Shown here piece by piece: positions 34,565 through 44,263 of a stretch of DNA of 64,000 nucleotides. The notes under the pieces were generated by a model. The model did not search any database. It had not been told where the DNA came from and saw only the letters and a list, made by a program, of their open reading frames with translations. The translations under genes were made by a program, and so were the position numbers. Each line of letters opens with the position of its first letter. The first letter of the stretch is position 1. The stretch lies in assembly GCA_002363955.1 (NCBI GenBank), contig DEXE01000003.1, forward strand, positions 723,060 through 787,059, in the 5' to 3' direction. The DNA is from Methylophaga sp. UBA3192 (GTDB lineage Bacteria; Pseudomonadota; Gammaproteobacteria; Nitrosococcales; Methylophagaceae).

Positions 34565-36145
34565 ATGAAGATTAATGAACCGGTTACGCAAGTTGAAGAA
34601 TCTTATAAAAGTGATGCAAATATACTTACCACTACAAATAGTAAGGGAATTATTACCTATGTCAATCGGGATTTTGTCGATATAAGCGGTTTTACTGAAG
34701 AGGAGCTGGTTGGTAAAAGCCATAATGTAGTAAGACATCCCGATATGCCCCCTGCAGCCTTTGCTGCTTTGTGGGAAAAGGTAAAATCCGATAAATCGTG
34801 GATGGGGATGGTCAAAAACCGTTGCAAAAATGGTAACCACTACTGGGTTGACGCTTATGTCACTCCGATAATGAAAGATGACGGAACACGTGAATATCAA
34901 TCAATAAGAAGAAAACCCCGAAGAGAAAATGTTGATCGTGCCTCCAGACTCTATGAAAAACTCCGTAAAGGCAAAAAAGTTGCAGAGCTTAAAAACTCCA
35001 TTTCAATAATCTTCAAAATAACGGTATTGATATTTTTGCTGATGATGATCCAGGTTATTTCAAGTCTGTTTTTTCAGAGTTGGCTATCAATTACTATTAT
35101 TTCGCTGGTCTGCATCACTATTGCCGTTGGCGGGGTATATATCCTGCTAAGCCCCTTAAAAAGCATTGTTTCCAACGCGCGGAAAATCATAAATGATCCT
35201 GTGGCAAGGTATATTTACAGTGGGCGGCGCGATGAACTGGGCGATATTGCGCTGGCCATGAAGTTTCTGGAATCGGAAACAGCTGGATTAATCGGTCGTG
35301 TTGCCGACAGTGCAGCAACCATGGGCTCAAACACTTCTACATTAGGTGGTGCGATCAAGGCTTCCAAAGGTTATGCAGAACAGCAGTTTAATGAAACGGA
35401 ACAGGTCGCTGCAGCAATAAATGAAATGTCGGCAAGTATCCAGGAAGTTTCACGCAATGCCCAGAGCAGTACATTAATTGCCAACAAAGGTGTGGAGGAA
35501 GTCGAAACAGGCAAAAAGGTTGTGCAAATAAGTGTCGACCTGATGCAGACATTGCGTGCAGGAGTAGAGCAGGCTGCCGATACTATTAAAGCTTTGGAAA
35601 AGAGTAGTAATGATATCGCTATTGTTCTCGACGTCATTAATGATATTTCGGAGCAAACCAACTTGCTTGCATTAAATGCGGCAATTGAAGCTGCCAGAGC
35701 AGGGGATGCCGGGCGTGGATTTGCCGTAGTCGCTGATGAGGTTCGCTCTCTTGCCAGTCGTACACGCAGTTCAACAGAAGAAATTCGTGTAATGGTGGAG
35801 AATCTTCAAAATAATTCAGCGACAGCTGTTAAAGCAATGAATGATGGTTTGAAACAGGCAGAAACCTGCGTGGGTCACAATCAGGATACCGTCAATTCCT
35901 TTGCCAACATTTTAGATGTCATTCAGCAAATTAATGATATGACCATGCAGATAGCATCTGCCGTAGAACAGCAAAGTGCCGTTGCTGAAGAAATCAGTAA
36001 AAGCATTCACAACATCAGAGATTCATCAGGGAATAATGTGAAGGAAGCAGATAACACGGTTTCAATAAGTACACATATGTTGTCATTAGCAACAAACTTT
36101 GAATCACTGGCTGCTCAATTCTGGGCAAAACAAACTAATTCATAA
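34565..36145 (+). CDS. Aer-like PAS methyl-accepting chemotaxis protein
   Basis: A 526-residue chemoreceptor. The N-terminal PAS domain (about 20-110) matches the Aer type (DISGFTEEELVGKSHN, RHPDMP, NGNHYWVDAY), which usually holds FAD and senses redox or oxygen. A hydrophobic hairpin (about 150-190) anchors it in the inner membrane. The signalling domain carries the conserved tip LLALNAAIEAARAG and DEVRSLASR. There is no large periplasmic domain. It would report energy status to the chemotaxis pathway. Confidence 0.9.
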   Translation: MKINEPVTQVEESYKSDANILTTTNSKGIITYVNRDFVDISGFTEEELVGKSHNVVRHPDMPPAAFAALWEKVKSDKSWMGMVKNRCKNGNHYWVDAYVTPIMKDDGTREYQSIRRKPRRENVDRASRLYEKLRKGKKVAELKNSISIIFKITVLIFLLMMIQVISSLFFQSWLSITIISLVCITIAVGGVYILLSPLKSIVSNARKIINDPVARYIYSGRRDELGDIALAMKFLESETAGLIGRVADSAATMGSNTSTLGGAIKASKGYAEQQFNETEQVAAAINEMSASIQEVSRNAQSSTLIANKGVEEVETGKKVVQISVDLMQTLRAGVEQAADTIKALEKSSNDIAIVLDVINDISEQTNLLALNAAIEAARAGDAGRGFAVVADEVRSLASRTRSSTEEIRVMVENLQNNSATAVKAMNDGLKQAETCVGHNQDTVNSFANILDVIQQINDMTMQIASAVEQQSAVAEEISKSIHNIRDSSGNNVKEADNTVSISTHMLSLATNFESLAAQFWAKQTNS

Positions 36146-36187
36146 CTATCATTAATAACGGGGTAAGAAAATAGTCCGGAGTCCATT

Positions 36188-38260
36188 ATGTTCGATCTGA
36201 AAAATCAAGGGTTTCTCTTGATGCAACTGTTTCAAAAAGCCCAGGAAGGAATGATTATTACGGATGAAAAAGCACGTATTCTTGCTTGCAATGAAGCGTT
36301 TTGCCAGATTAGTGGTTTTAGCGAACAGGAATTAATTGGACAAAATCCCAGCATACTCAGCTCAGGACGGCAGGACAAAGATTTTTACACGAACATGTGG
36401 CTCACTATTGAAGAAACCGGCTTTTGGGAAGGTGAGGTATGGAACAGGAAAAAAGATGGTTCTTTCTATGCTGAATTGCTGAGTGTTAATAAAGTCAGTG
36501 TTCCTGGTACTGATAATGTCCACTATCTGGGGATGATGTCTGACATAACAAAAATGAAAGAGCATCATGCAAGCCTTGAAAAGTTAGCCCACTATGACGC
36601 TTTGACCAGTTTACCCAACAGAAACTTGCTGGAAGATCGCTTTAATCAGGCTGTTGCCAAAGCAAATCGAAATCATGAAATGTTGGCGGTTTGTTTCCTG
36701 GATCTGGATGATTTTAAACCGGTCAACGATACTTATGGACATCATGTTGGCGATTTGCTGCTAATAGAACTGGCTGAAAGAATAAAATCCCAGCTGAGAA
36801 AAGAAGACACTGTATCCAGGTATGGCGGGGACGAATTTGTCATTTTGCTGAGCGAAATTCACAGTCGGGCTGATTGTGACGCGATACTTCAAAAACTTTT
36901 GCATGCTGTCAGTCAGCCATATCAGCTTGTTGAAGGACGTCAAATAACCATCGGGGCCTCGATTGGTTACACCCTTTATCCTTTTGACAAAGGATCTTTG
37001 GGGTCATTAATAGAGCATGCTGATCAAACCTTATATCAGATTAAAAATGCAGGTAAATCGGCTTTTTTAATGTATGGTGACACGGAAAAGGTTAAGGAAA
37101 TTTCGAAAGGTTCGTATAGTCACGCGGCCATATTTTCAGCGATAGATGATGAACAGATGCGTTTGTTTTTCCAGCCGAAAATTGATATGACCTCTGGCGA
37201 CATTGTTGGGTTTGAAGCGCTTGTTCGCTGGCAGCACCCATCAAAAGGTCTTTTATCTCCGATTGAGTTTCTGCCCTCTATAAATGAGTCTGAAGTGGAA
37301 GTTCGTTTAGGCCACTACGTTATAAGAGAGGCTTTAAAATGTCTGGCGAATTGGCATAGCTACGGTTTAAAACTTCGTGTCAGTGTTAATCTTTCTGCAT
37401 ATCATCTTGCAAGAAATTCATTTATAAAAAATCTTGAAGTTATTTGTAATGAGTTTCCAGACCTTGATTTGAGCTACTTTCAAATTGAAATACTGGAGAG
37501 CCATGCTTTGGATGAGTTATCCTCAATTCAGACAGTTATCTCGGAATGTGAAAAAAAGTTTAATATTTCGATGGCTCTTGATGACTTTGGTACTGGATAT
37601 TCATCCCTGAGCCATATTCGAACGCTCTCTATAAAAACAATCAAAATAGATCAATCTTTTGTCCGAAATATGCTTAATGATGCTGATGATTATAAGATTG
37701 TTGAGAGTGTCATTTCGCTTGCGAACTCCTTTAATATCGAAGTGATTGCGGAGGGGGTAGAGTCGCTCAAACATGCTCAGATCCTTTTGTGCATGGGATG
37801 TAAGATCGCTCAAGGTTATGCTATTGCCAGACCTATGCCATCAGAGAGTGTGCTGGATTGGGCATGCAACTTTTATATGCCAGAAGTCATTGTTATTGAG
37901 AACAGGAAAAATGATTGTTTAAGAACTTCTCAATTAAGATTGTTTATGCATTTTCTTGAAATAGAAGTTGAATTTTTGAAAAGTAATATCAAGTCTAAAA
38001 CCAGTAGCAATTTCCCCTTAATTTCATTGACACATAGCCATTGTGGATTTTGGTTAAAAAAAGCTAAGAGCATTCAGTTTATTGAAGAACTCCATGTGGA
38101 ACAGTTGGAAAACCAATATTCAAAACTGTTGAAATTTATTTCCAATATCCATGTTTTATATCAATGTGGTGACAGGCAATCGGCACAGATTGCGTTTCAA
38201 GATATAGAAGAAGAATATAAAACTCTGATCGAGGCAGTAAATAATTTACGAAACAGATAA
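36188..38260 (+). CDS. PAS-GGDEF-EAL protein with C-terminal zinc-binding (CZB-like) domain
   Basis: A 690-residue cytosolic c-di-GMP protein. PAS (about 15-130, ISGFSEQELIGQNPS), GGDEF with intact RYGGDEF and inhibitory site RKED, then EAL with FEALVRW, VNLSAYH, EILESH, LDDFGTGYSS, IKIDQSF and AEGVES, so both activities are possible. The last ~110 residues contain THSHCGFWLK, which resembles the core of the CZB zinc-binding domain found in DgcZ and chemoreceptors. It lies 42 bp after the Aer-like gene, so motility and c-di-GMP signals may be co-expressed. Confidence 0.87.
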   Translation: MFDLKNQGFLLMQLFQKAQEGMIITDEKARILACNEAFCQISGFSEQELIGQNPSILSSGRQDKDFYTNMWLTIEETGFWEGEVWNRKKDGSFYAELLSVNKVSVPGTDNVHYLGMMSDITKMKEHHASLEKLAHYDALTSLPNRNLLEDRFNQAVAKANRNHEMLAVCFLDLDDFKPVNDTYGHHVGDLLLIELAERIKSQLRKEDTVSRYGGDEFVILLSEIHSRADCDAILQKLLHAVSQPYQLVEGRQITIGASIGYTLYPFDKGSLGSLIEHADQTLYQIKNAGKSAFLMYGDTEKVKEISKGSYSHAAIFSAIDDEQMRLFFQPKIDMTSGDIVGFEALVRWQHPSKGLLSPIEFLPSINESEVEVRLGHYVIREALKCLANWHSYGLKLRVSVNLSAYHLARNSFIKNLEVICNEFPDLDLSYFQIEILESHALDELSSIQTVISECEKKFNISMALDDFGTGYSSLSHIRTLSIKTIKIDQSFVRNMLNDADDYKIVESVISLANSFNIEVIAEGVESLKHAQILLCMGCKIAQGYAIARPMPSESVLDWACNFYMPEVIVIENRKNDCLRTSQLRLFMHFLEIEVEFLKSNIKSKTSSNFPLISLTHSHCGFWLKKAKSIQFIEELHVEQLENQYSKLLKFISNIHVLYQCGDRQSAQIAFQDIEEEYKTLIEAVNNLRNR

Positions 38261-38480
38261 ATTTCTTCGGGTATGCTTTGGCAGCCTAACAAGCCCTGGA
38301 GTGCGGCAGCTGAATAATTTTCAGCGGCAGATGGCAGAAAATTAACCATCTGTTCCGGATAGTTTATTCGCTAAAAGGATTAAAGAAACAGAAAAATGGT
38401 TTGGCACGTGGAAAAATCTTTTTGGATTAGCTTTTAAGATGAGAGAGTAAAATCCAGCAAAATTTCCGGAGCAAAAAAAA

Positions 38481-38512
38481 GCCTCAGAAGCGATGCTTAT
38501 GAGGCTTTTTTT
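38481..38512. terminator. Bidirectional terminator
   Basis: GCCTCA and TGAGGC arms with a further four paired bases inside, flanked by an A-run on the left and a T-run on the right. It separates the PAS-GGDEF-EAL gene from the leftward tRNA genes. Confidence 0.85.
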
Positions 38513-38518
38513 AATATA

Positions 38519-38594
<76 letters not shown>

Positions 38595-38717
38595 AACAAG
38601 AGGCGCATTATACAAACAGTCCGTGTGGCGTGCAAGCCTGAATCACGTGTTAAATAAAATGCTGAATCGATTATTTACTTACATTCGTATGAAGGTAAAC
38701 AGGCGATTTCAATAAAG

Positions 38718-38794
38718 TGGGGTGAGTGATGGGGCTCGAACCCACGACCACCGGAATCACAATCCGGGGCTCTACCAACTGAGCTACACTCACC
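38718..38794 (-). tRNA. tRNA-His (anticodon GTG)
   Basis: A full cloverleaf on the minus strand. The anticodon loop is TTGTGAT and the T-loop is TTCGAGC. The extra 5' G (position -1), specific to histidine tRNA, is encoded opposite C73, followed by CCA. Confidence 0.97.
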
Positions 38795-38952
38795 ACAGAA
38801 ATCTATTCAGAAAGTTACTCAAATAACTGGGTGACTTTCAGGAAGTCGACAATTGTACTGCCTTTATTTTTCTGGTCAAGGGAAATTGAGGTCTTAGGGG
38901 CTGTTTATCTTTCAGAGCCACAACTGAGGCCGCTATGAAAGCTCAACAGGCA

Positions 38953-41121
38953 CTAAGCCAAATCCAGATCGATTTTCTTTTCATCCAGATCAACGCGTAC
39001 CACTTTAACCCGAATCGAATCACCCAAACGATAGGATTTACGCGTTCTTTCACCCATTAATCGATGACCACTGGCATCAAACTGGTAATAATCATTTTTA
39101 AGGGCCGTGACATGAACCAAACCTTCTATATATATATCACTGAGTTCAACGAATAAGCCAAAGCCCGTTACCCCGCTAATGACACCTTCATGTACTTCAC
39201 CAACACGATCACGCATATATTCGCATTTGAGCCAGTCAGCGACGTCACGAGTGGCTTCATCGGCGCGACGGCTGGCCATGGAGCAATGCTCGCCCAGCTG
39301 AACCATAGCTTCTTCGGAATACCGCCAGGCTGCCTTTTTTTGCCTGGAAATGGCATGTTTGATGGCTCGATGAACCAATAAATCCGGATAGCGACGAATT
39401 GGCGAGGTGAAATGCGCATAGGCTTCCAGACCCAAACCAAAATGACCGACATTGTCTGGAGAGTACACAGCCTGTTTCATGCTGCGTAACATGACCGTTT
39501 GCAACAAGTGCCCATCAGGACGTTTACTGACAGTTTTAAGTAATGAAGCATAATGACCCGGTTCAGGCTCATCACCGCCGCCTAAAAATAACCCGAGTTC
39601 ACCCAAAAATTCCCGCAGGGCTGACAGTTTTTCAATTGAAGGCACTTCATGTACACGATATAAAACCGGTAATTTACTGGAGAGCAGATACTTCGCTGCA
39701 GCAACATTGGCCGCGATCATAAACTCTTCAATCAACCGATGCGCATCATTCCGTTTACGTGGTTCAATTGAAGCAATCTTCCGGTTTTCATCAAACAGGA
39801 ACTGCGTTTCGGTCATTTCAAAATCAATTGCGCCGCGTTTATCACGGGCTTTGAGCATGATATGAAACAATTCATACATGGTTTCAAGACCCGGGAGCAC
39901 ATGAGCGAATTGTTCACGCAATGCCGTATCGCTATCTTGCAGGATGCTGGCAACCTGTTCGTAAATCAGCCGTGCCTTGGAGTTCATTACAGCCTGATGA
40001 AATTGATAGGATTCAATTTCACCATCCTGATTGATGATCATTTCGCAGGCCATGCACAAACGATCAACTTCAGGGTTTAACGAGCATAATCCGTTGGATA
40101 ATGCTTCTGGCAGCATAGGAATGACCTGGCTCGGGAAATATACCGAGGTTGCCCTTTCCTGAGCGTCCTGGTCGAGATCATCTTCAGGTTTAACGTAATA
40201 TGAAACATCGGCAATGGCGACCCACAGACGCCAGTTACCTGAATCAAGTTTTTCGGCGTAAACAGCATCATCAAAATCACGTGCGTCCGAGCCATCAATA
40301 GTGACTAAGGGCAGATCACGTAAATCCAATCTGTCTTTAATTGCTTCCTGTGGAATGGTTTCACCAAAGCTTTCTGCCTGGGCAAGTGCTTTGGGGGACC
40401 AGACATGAGGTAATTCAAAGCTGCGCAGCGCAATATCGATTTCCATACCCGGTGCCATGTGATCGCCAAGTACAGCAACAATCTTACCCAGAGGAGAGCG
40501 ATGTTTATTAGGATGTTCGGTAATTTCGGCTTCAACGATTTGGCCGTCTTTGGCATCCATTAGCTCATGTGCAGGAATCATAATATCCTGACTGATACGA
40601 CGATTATGCGGTATTAAATAAAACAGGCTGGCATCTGCCTGCAAACGACCCACCACAGTTTGATTGGCCCGCTGTACCACTTCTACAATCGCACCTTCTT
40701 TACGACCTTTACGATCAGTGCCACTCACACGGGCTAGTGCGCGATCTCCATGCAAAACCACACGCATTTCTCGTTCGCTGAGAAATAAATCTTCGCCGCC
40801 TTCATCGGGGATCAAAAAGCCAAAGCCTTCGGGATGACCCATTACGCGGCCACGGACCAGATTCATTTTGGAAACAATGCCATAGGCATTTTTACGATTA
40901 CGTAATATTTGTCCGTCACGCTCCATAGCGCGCAAACGGCGGCGCAAAGCTTCAGTTTGGTCTTCCCCTTTAATATCCAGAAGTTTGGAAAGGTGTTTTC
41001 GGGAAAGCGGGGCTTTGTGTTCTTTAAGCAGCTCGAGAATAAATTCACGGCTAGGGATGGGATTGTCGTATTTCTCGGCTTCACGACCCTCAAAAGGGTC
41101 CGTTATGTTTTGTTCAGTCAT
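38953..41121 (-). CDS. rnr: Ribonuclease R
   Basis: A 722-residue 3'-to-5' exoribonuclease that degrades structured RNA. Order: N-terminal winged helix, two cold-shock domains, the RNB catalytic domain with the aspartate cluster DGSDARDFDDAVY, and a C-terminal S1 domain (GVISGVTGFGLFVELSD). It is slightly shorter than E. coli RNase R because the basic tail is missing. The start codon abuts the -35 box of the divergent tRNA-Leu promoter, so the rnr promoter must lie within or beyond tRNA-Leu. Confidence 0.95.
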   Translation of the reverse strand: MTEQNITDPFEGREAEKYDNPIPSREFILELLKEHKAPLSRKHLSKLLDIKGEDQTEALRRRLRAMERDGQILRNRKNAYGIVSKMNLVRGRVMGHPEGFGFLIPDEGGEDLFLSEREMRVVLHGDRALARVSGTDRKGRKEGAIVEVVQRANQTVVGRLQADASLFYLIPHNRRISQDIMIPAHELMDAKDGQIVEAEITEHPNKHRSPLGKIVAVLGDHMAPGMEIDIALRSFELPHVWSPKALAQAESFGETIPQEAIKDRLDLRDLPLVTIDGSDARDFDDAVYAEKLDSGNWRLWVAIADVSYYVKPEDDLDQDAQERATSVYFPSQVIPMLPEALSNGLCSLNPEVDRLCMACEMIINQDGEIESYQFHQAVMNSKARLIYEQVASILQDSDTALREQFAHVLPGLETMYELFHIMLKARDKRGAIDFEMTETQFLFDENRKIASIEPRKRNDAHRLIEEFMIAANVAAAKYLLSSKLPVLYRVHEVPSIEKLSALREFLGELGLFLGGGDEPEPGHYASLLKTVSKRPDGHLLQTVMLRSMKQAVYSPDNVGHFGLGLEAYAHFTSPIRRYPDLLVHRAIKHAISRQKKAAWRYSEEAMVQLGEHCSMASRRADEATRDVADWLKCEYMRDRVGEVHEGVISGVTGFGLFVELSDIYIEGLVHVTALKNDYYQFDASGHRLMGERTRKSYRLGDSIRVKVVRVDLDEKKIDLDLA

Positions 41122-41149
41122 TGACAGTTTTTATCTCGATCTATATGAT
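41121..41149 (+). promoter_or_regulatory. Sigma-70 promoter of tRNA-Leu
   Basis: TTGACA, a 17-bp spacer, TATGAT and a GC-rich discriminator (GCGCG), 12 bp before the mature tRNA. This is a consensus-like, stringent-type stable-RNA promoter. Confidence 0.85.
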
Positions 41150-41161
41150 GCGCGTCTTCTT

Positions 41162-41248
41162 GCCCAGGTGGCGGAATTGGTAGACGCGCTAGCTTCAGGT
41201 GCTAGTGTACGTATGTACGTGGGAGTTCGAGTCTCCCCCTGGGCACCA
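41162..41248 (+). tRNA. tRNA-Leu (anticodon CAG)
   Basis: An 87-nt type II tRNA with a long variable arm and encoded CCA. Acceptor GCCCAGG pairs with CCTGGGC, the anticodon loop is TTCAGGT and the T-loop is TTCGAGT. The prophage integrase starts 177 bp downstream, so the 3' end of this gene is the likely attachment site (attL). Confidence 0.97.
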
Positions 41249-41424
41249 TTCCGAATTTTCTAGCTTTCTCCCCATTATACTTTTTACCACTTAAACGCCC
41301 GCTGTTATTGGCTTTGCGGTGTTTTTTGCTGTTCTGCGTTTTACGTTTCCTTGCACAAATTTACCTAAAAAAGCGTATATTTTCACCCCTGACCGCTCCA
41401 AAATCGCACCAGGAGAAAACAGGG

Positions 41425-42411
41425 ATGGCGAGTTTTATAAAACGTGGTACCCGCTGGAGAGCACAGGTTTATGTTCATGGTAAACCAAAAACGAAATCTT
41501 TTCCGAGTAAATCACATGCGCAGGCATGGGCACGGATGATGGAAAACGATGCGGCGGATTTGTCTGCCGGCATGATTCCGGACAAGACGTTAACTGATTT
41601 GTTTGATCGTTATTCGCGTGAAGTGTCTGTTCACAAGGGTGGTGAGCGGTGGGAGTATATACGTCTTAAGAAGTTCATGCGTGATCCAGTTGCTGAGGTT
41701 CGCACTCGAGTGCTGACACCGCAACACATTGCTGAGTGGCGTGATCGCCGGTTAATAGATGTATCAGGCGCATCGGTTAAACGCGAGTTAGGATTGATGT
41801 CGGCGGTGTTTAGCATGGCGGTGAAGGAGTGGGGCTGGCTGAAAATGAACCCGGTGGCGTTGATAAATAGCCCGAAATCGAGCCCGGATAGAACACGCAG
41901 GCCAACTGATGATGAGATTAATGCGCTGCTGCAGGCGATGCAGTTTGACGGTGATCCACCGGTGTCGGTTGGTCAGCGCCTGGCCTATGCGATGTTGTTT
42001 GCCATTGAAACAGCCATGCGAACCAGTGAAATTTGCCGGTTAACCTGGGGCGATATCTACGAAAAGCTGGCGCACGTCGCGAAATCGAAAAACGGCGATG
42101 CGCGTAATGTACCCCTGACAAATCGGGCGCGTGAGTTGCTGAAGGTGCTGCGGCCTGATGATCCGAGTGATGATGATCTGGTGTTTAATATGAAACCGAG
42201 CCAGGTGGATTCAAATTTTCGCAAAATGAAAAAGAAAGCGAAGATCGATGATTTGCATTTTCATGATTTCAGGCGGGAGGGAACTACGCGATTGGCCAAG
42301 AAAGTCGATGTGATGACCTTGGCCAAGATAACCGGGCATCGTGATGTGCGGATCTTACTGAAAGTTTATTACGCGCCTAAGATGGATGAAGTGGCGGATT
42401 TGTTGGATTAG
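41425..42411 (+). CDS. int: Phage tyrosine recombinase (integrase)
   Basis: A 328-residue tyrosine recombinase with an N-terminal Arm/SAM-like region. The catalytic residues are R199 (AMRTSEICRL), H280-x2-R283 (HDFRREG), H305 (TGHRDVRI) and the tyrosine at Y315/Y316. The start at 41425 follows AGGAG 8-9 nt upstream; the longer frame from 41308 runs into non-coding sequence after the tRNA. It would insert and excise the prophage at tRNA-Leu. It is convergent with the leftward early operon, whose last stop it overlaps by 4 bp. Confidence 0.93.
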   Translation: MASFIKRGTRWRAQVYVHGKPKTKSFPSKSHAQAWARMMENDAADLSAGMIPDKTLTDLFDRYSREVSVHKGGERWEYIRLKKFMRDPVAEVRTRVLTPQHIAEWRDRRLIDVSGASVKRELGLMSAVFSMAVKEWGWLKMNPVALINSPKSSPDRTRRPTDDEINALLQAMQFDGDPPVSVGQRLAYAMLFAIETAMRTSEICRLTWGDIYEKLAHVAKSKNGDARNVPLTNRARELLKVLRPDDPSDDDLVFNMKPSQVDSNFRKMKKKAKIDDLHFHDFRREGTTRLAKKVDVMTLAKITGHRDVRILLKVYYAPKMDEVADLLD

Positions 42412-42665
42412 ATTTGCCTAGTGCCTGTGTACACAACCTCATAGGCGCTTGCTTGATCATAATTTCTAAAACCATCATTCCGGAACTCTATCGATATAGA
42501 ATGATCTATTTGAATAAATTTTCTTAAATTCCAGGAATGATAATCATCGCTATCGTTCGTGGCGAAATTATCAGCCATATTTTTCCCTTCTTGAAAATCC
42601 TGGCCAATCCAAAAAATACCCTGATCATAAACACCTTCACGGACCAGATAATAAAAACATTTCAT
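42408..42665 (-). CDS. Hypothetical phage protein
   Basis: An 85-residue soluble protein with no family I recognise; acidic and aromatic-rich (FWIGQDFQEGKNMADNF). Its ATG overlaps the stop of the preceding gene as TAATG, which supports translation within the early operon. It is the last gene of that operon. Confidence 0.6.
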   Translation of the reverse strand: MKCFYYLVREGVYDQGIFWIGQDFQEGKNMADNFATNDSDDYHSWNLRKFIQIDHSISIEFRNDGFRNYDQASAYEVVYTGTRQI

Positions 42666-42907
42666 TAATCGATTCCTCTGTTTTCCAAAGCACTAATTTC
42701 AACAACATGAAATCCTTCTTCTTCAAGCATTCTACGAAGAATTAGTCCGGCATCAATGCTATCACCAACGCCTGCATGCCCATTTTGTTGTATTTTTTTA
42801 AACACATGCCCCATTCTGCTGGCCAGAACATTATCCATCATTGCCGTTAGCGGTTTACCATCAGACCAAATAGCTTTTCCATCAGAACTATATCCCCTTA
42901 ATCCCAT
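42665..42907 (-). CDS. Hypothetical phage protein
   Basis: An 80-residue protein of unknown role. The start at 42907 is chosen because GGAGG lies 5 nt ahead; the frame continues upstream within the neighbouring gene without a ribosome site. The sequence includes DGKAIWSDGKPLTAMMDNVL. It is part of the leftward early operon. Confidence 0.6.
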   Translation of the reverse strand: MGLRGYSSDGKAIWSDGKPLTAMMDNVLASRMGHVFKKIQQNGHAGVGDSIDAGLILRRMLEEEGFHVVEISALENRGID

Positions 42908-42908
42908 A

Positions 42909-43175
42909 TTACCTCCACCAAAACGGGCATTCAATGTTGTTCTTCTGACAAAAGTCACTGATTGCGGCTTTTTCTGACGAACCAAATCCCATTGCTGAGT
43001 CACCGTATTTCTCAATAAAAATGAACACATCGTCGGTTTCATCCCAACAGGTCCACTGCAGATCGATTCGATCCACATGGGTTGAATGATGTGTGAAGAT
43101 GTTATTCGCTTTTTTCCAGTCGGATAACTTGGCTTTTTGCTGGCCGATACCGTCGATTTCTAGTTGTTGTGGCAT
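42909..43175 (-). CDS. Hypothetical phage protein
   Basis: An 88-residue protein with no recognised domain, rich in W and D, ending in CPFWWR. It overlaps the upstream gene by 16 bp in another frame, a usual arrangement in this operon. Confidence 0.55.
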   Translation of the reverse strand: MPQQLEIDGIGQQKAKLSDWKKANNIFTHHSTHVDRIDLQWTCWDETDDVFIFIEKYGDSAMGFGSSEKAAISDFCQKNNIECPFWWR

Positions 43176-43534
43176 GGTCTTTTCGCCGCTGTTTTCAATC
43201 GTTTCAGATCGCCCATTTCACGCCAGTTGATTAAGTAATCTTTCCACGTGTGATTCTCTGGCCAAGCCCAAAAATCAATCTCTTTCCCTCCTGGCGTTAT
43301 AAATATATCGATATTGTCTAACTCCCCACAGTCGTATGAAAAAACGACTTTCCATCCATCATCTGCATCCATCGTGACTTCACCACACCAATTTTCAGAA
43401 TCACATGGTTGCACAGGCGGTGGGGTGGCACTTTCTGCTATTTGCAGGAGCTGCTCCCAGCACTTTATACCAAGGCTTTTTAATATAATAAATTCTGTAG
43501 TTGCATGCATATTGGTCTCACATTGTGTTGTCAT
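43160..43534 (-). CDS. Hypothetical phage protein
   Basis: A 124-residue acidic protein of unknown function with a central part DDGWKVVFSYDCGELDNIDIF. The start at 43534 was picked over an upstream in-frame ATG at 43597 because the upstream part is better explained by an overlapping zinc-ribbon gene (43518-43673). The choice is uncertain. Confidence 0.55.
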   Translation of the reverse strand: MTTQCETNMHATTEFIILKSLGIKCWEQLLQIAESATPPPVQPCDSENWCGEVTMDADDGWKVVFSYDCGELDNIDIFITPGGKEIDFWAWPENHTWKDYLINWREMGDLKRLKTAAKRPCHNN

Positions 43535-43673
43535 ATTCACCACTTTCATGAGCCCTTTCGCAGTCGTAACAGTAAGGCCAAATGCGCTGTTCACCATTAG
43601 GCTCCTTTAGAACGTAGCGACCAGAAGGAACAAATTTACCGCAGTAAATGCATCTTTTTAGGTATGTACACAT
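43518..43673 (-). CDS. Small zinc-ribbon protein
   Basis: A 51-codon frame encoding two cysteine knuckles, CIYC near the start and CYDC near residue 35, typical of a small zinc ribbon. It overlaps the next gene by 17 bp. No family name can be given, but the paired C-x2-C motifs and operon position argue that it is translated. AAGGA lies about 13 nt before the ATG, a loose spacing. Confidence 0.5.
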   Translation of the reverse strand: MCTYLKRCIYCGKFVPSGRYVLKEPNGEQRIWPYCYDCERAHESGEYDNTM

Positions 43674-43680
43674 ATTCTTT

Positions 43681-44028
43681 TTATCCTTTAGACGCATCCA
43701 AATAAGTCATGATCGCTCGCCTGGCGTGTTCGATGGTCAGTTCGCGGTGTTGCTGTTGTGCTTCTTCCCACGTTAAGGTTGATCCAGCGGATTCGATGAC
43801 CGATTCCCAGAGAACTTTTGCAGCTTTTAATAGTGCGGTTTCATCCATTGGGCTTTCGGTATTTGGAACCATGGCCCTATTCCGTACCGTTCGGAGAGCT
43901 TCTGGCAAAGAGCTGCTGTTCTGGTTGGGGTACCTTTCATAGCCAAGAATCAAGTTCCAAACTTTTATTAATTCAGAACGTGTTGGTGGGCTCCCTGCAG
44001 TAATACCTCTGTGTGCAGTTGGTATCAT
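43681..44028 (-). CDS. Hypothetical phage protein
   Basis: A 115-residue helical protein of unknown role (ALLKAAKVLWESVIES, EEAQQQHRELTIEHARRA). The ATG at 44028 has GAGAAGG 9 nt upstream; a GTG at 44037 overlapping the preceding stop is the alternative start. Confidence 0.55.
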   Translation of the reverse strand: MIPTAHRGITAGSPPTRSELIKVWNLILGYERYPNQNSSSLPEALRTVRNRAMVPNTESPMDETALLKAAKVLWESVIESAGSTLTWEEAQQQHRELTIEHARRAIMTYLDASKG

Positions 44029-44033
44029 TGTGA

Positions 44034-44261
44034 TCACCTTCTCTCAAGATACTGGGCGATGGTTTCCAGCGCATTGGCTGAGCGTTCTGCGTGGTCGATA
44101 TATCGGCTCAGGCGTTTTTCTACCATTCGCTGATGCAGTAGTGTGATTTCCCAACGTTCATCGTCTTTGCTGTTTCCAGATTTTTTGAGTAGCGCCATGA
44201 GGACCAGGCCGACAAAAAAGCCAATTAGTGTGGCGGCGCTTGCGATTAATGCGATTTGCAT
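44034..44261 (-). CDS. Small membrane protein with cytosolic helical tail
   Basis: A 75-residue protein with one N-terminal membrane span (about residues 3-26) followed by a charged helical tail. The ribosome site GGGAGAG lies ahead of the ATG. The role is unknown; similar single-span proteins are common in phage early regions. Confidence 0.6.
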   Translation of the reverse strand: MQIALIASAATLIGFFVGLVLMALLKKSGNSKDDERWEITLLHQRMVEKRLSRYIDHAERSANALETIAQYLERR

Positions 44262-44263
44262 GT

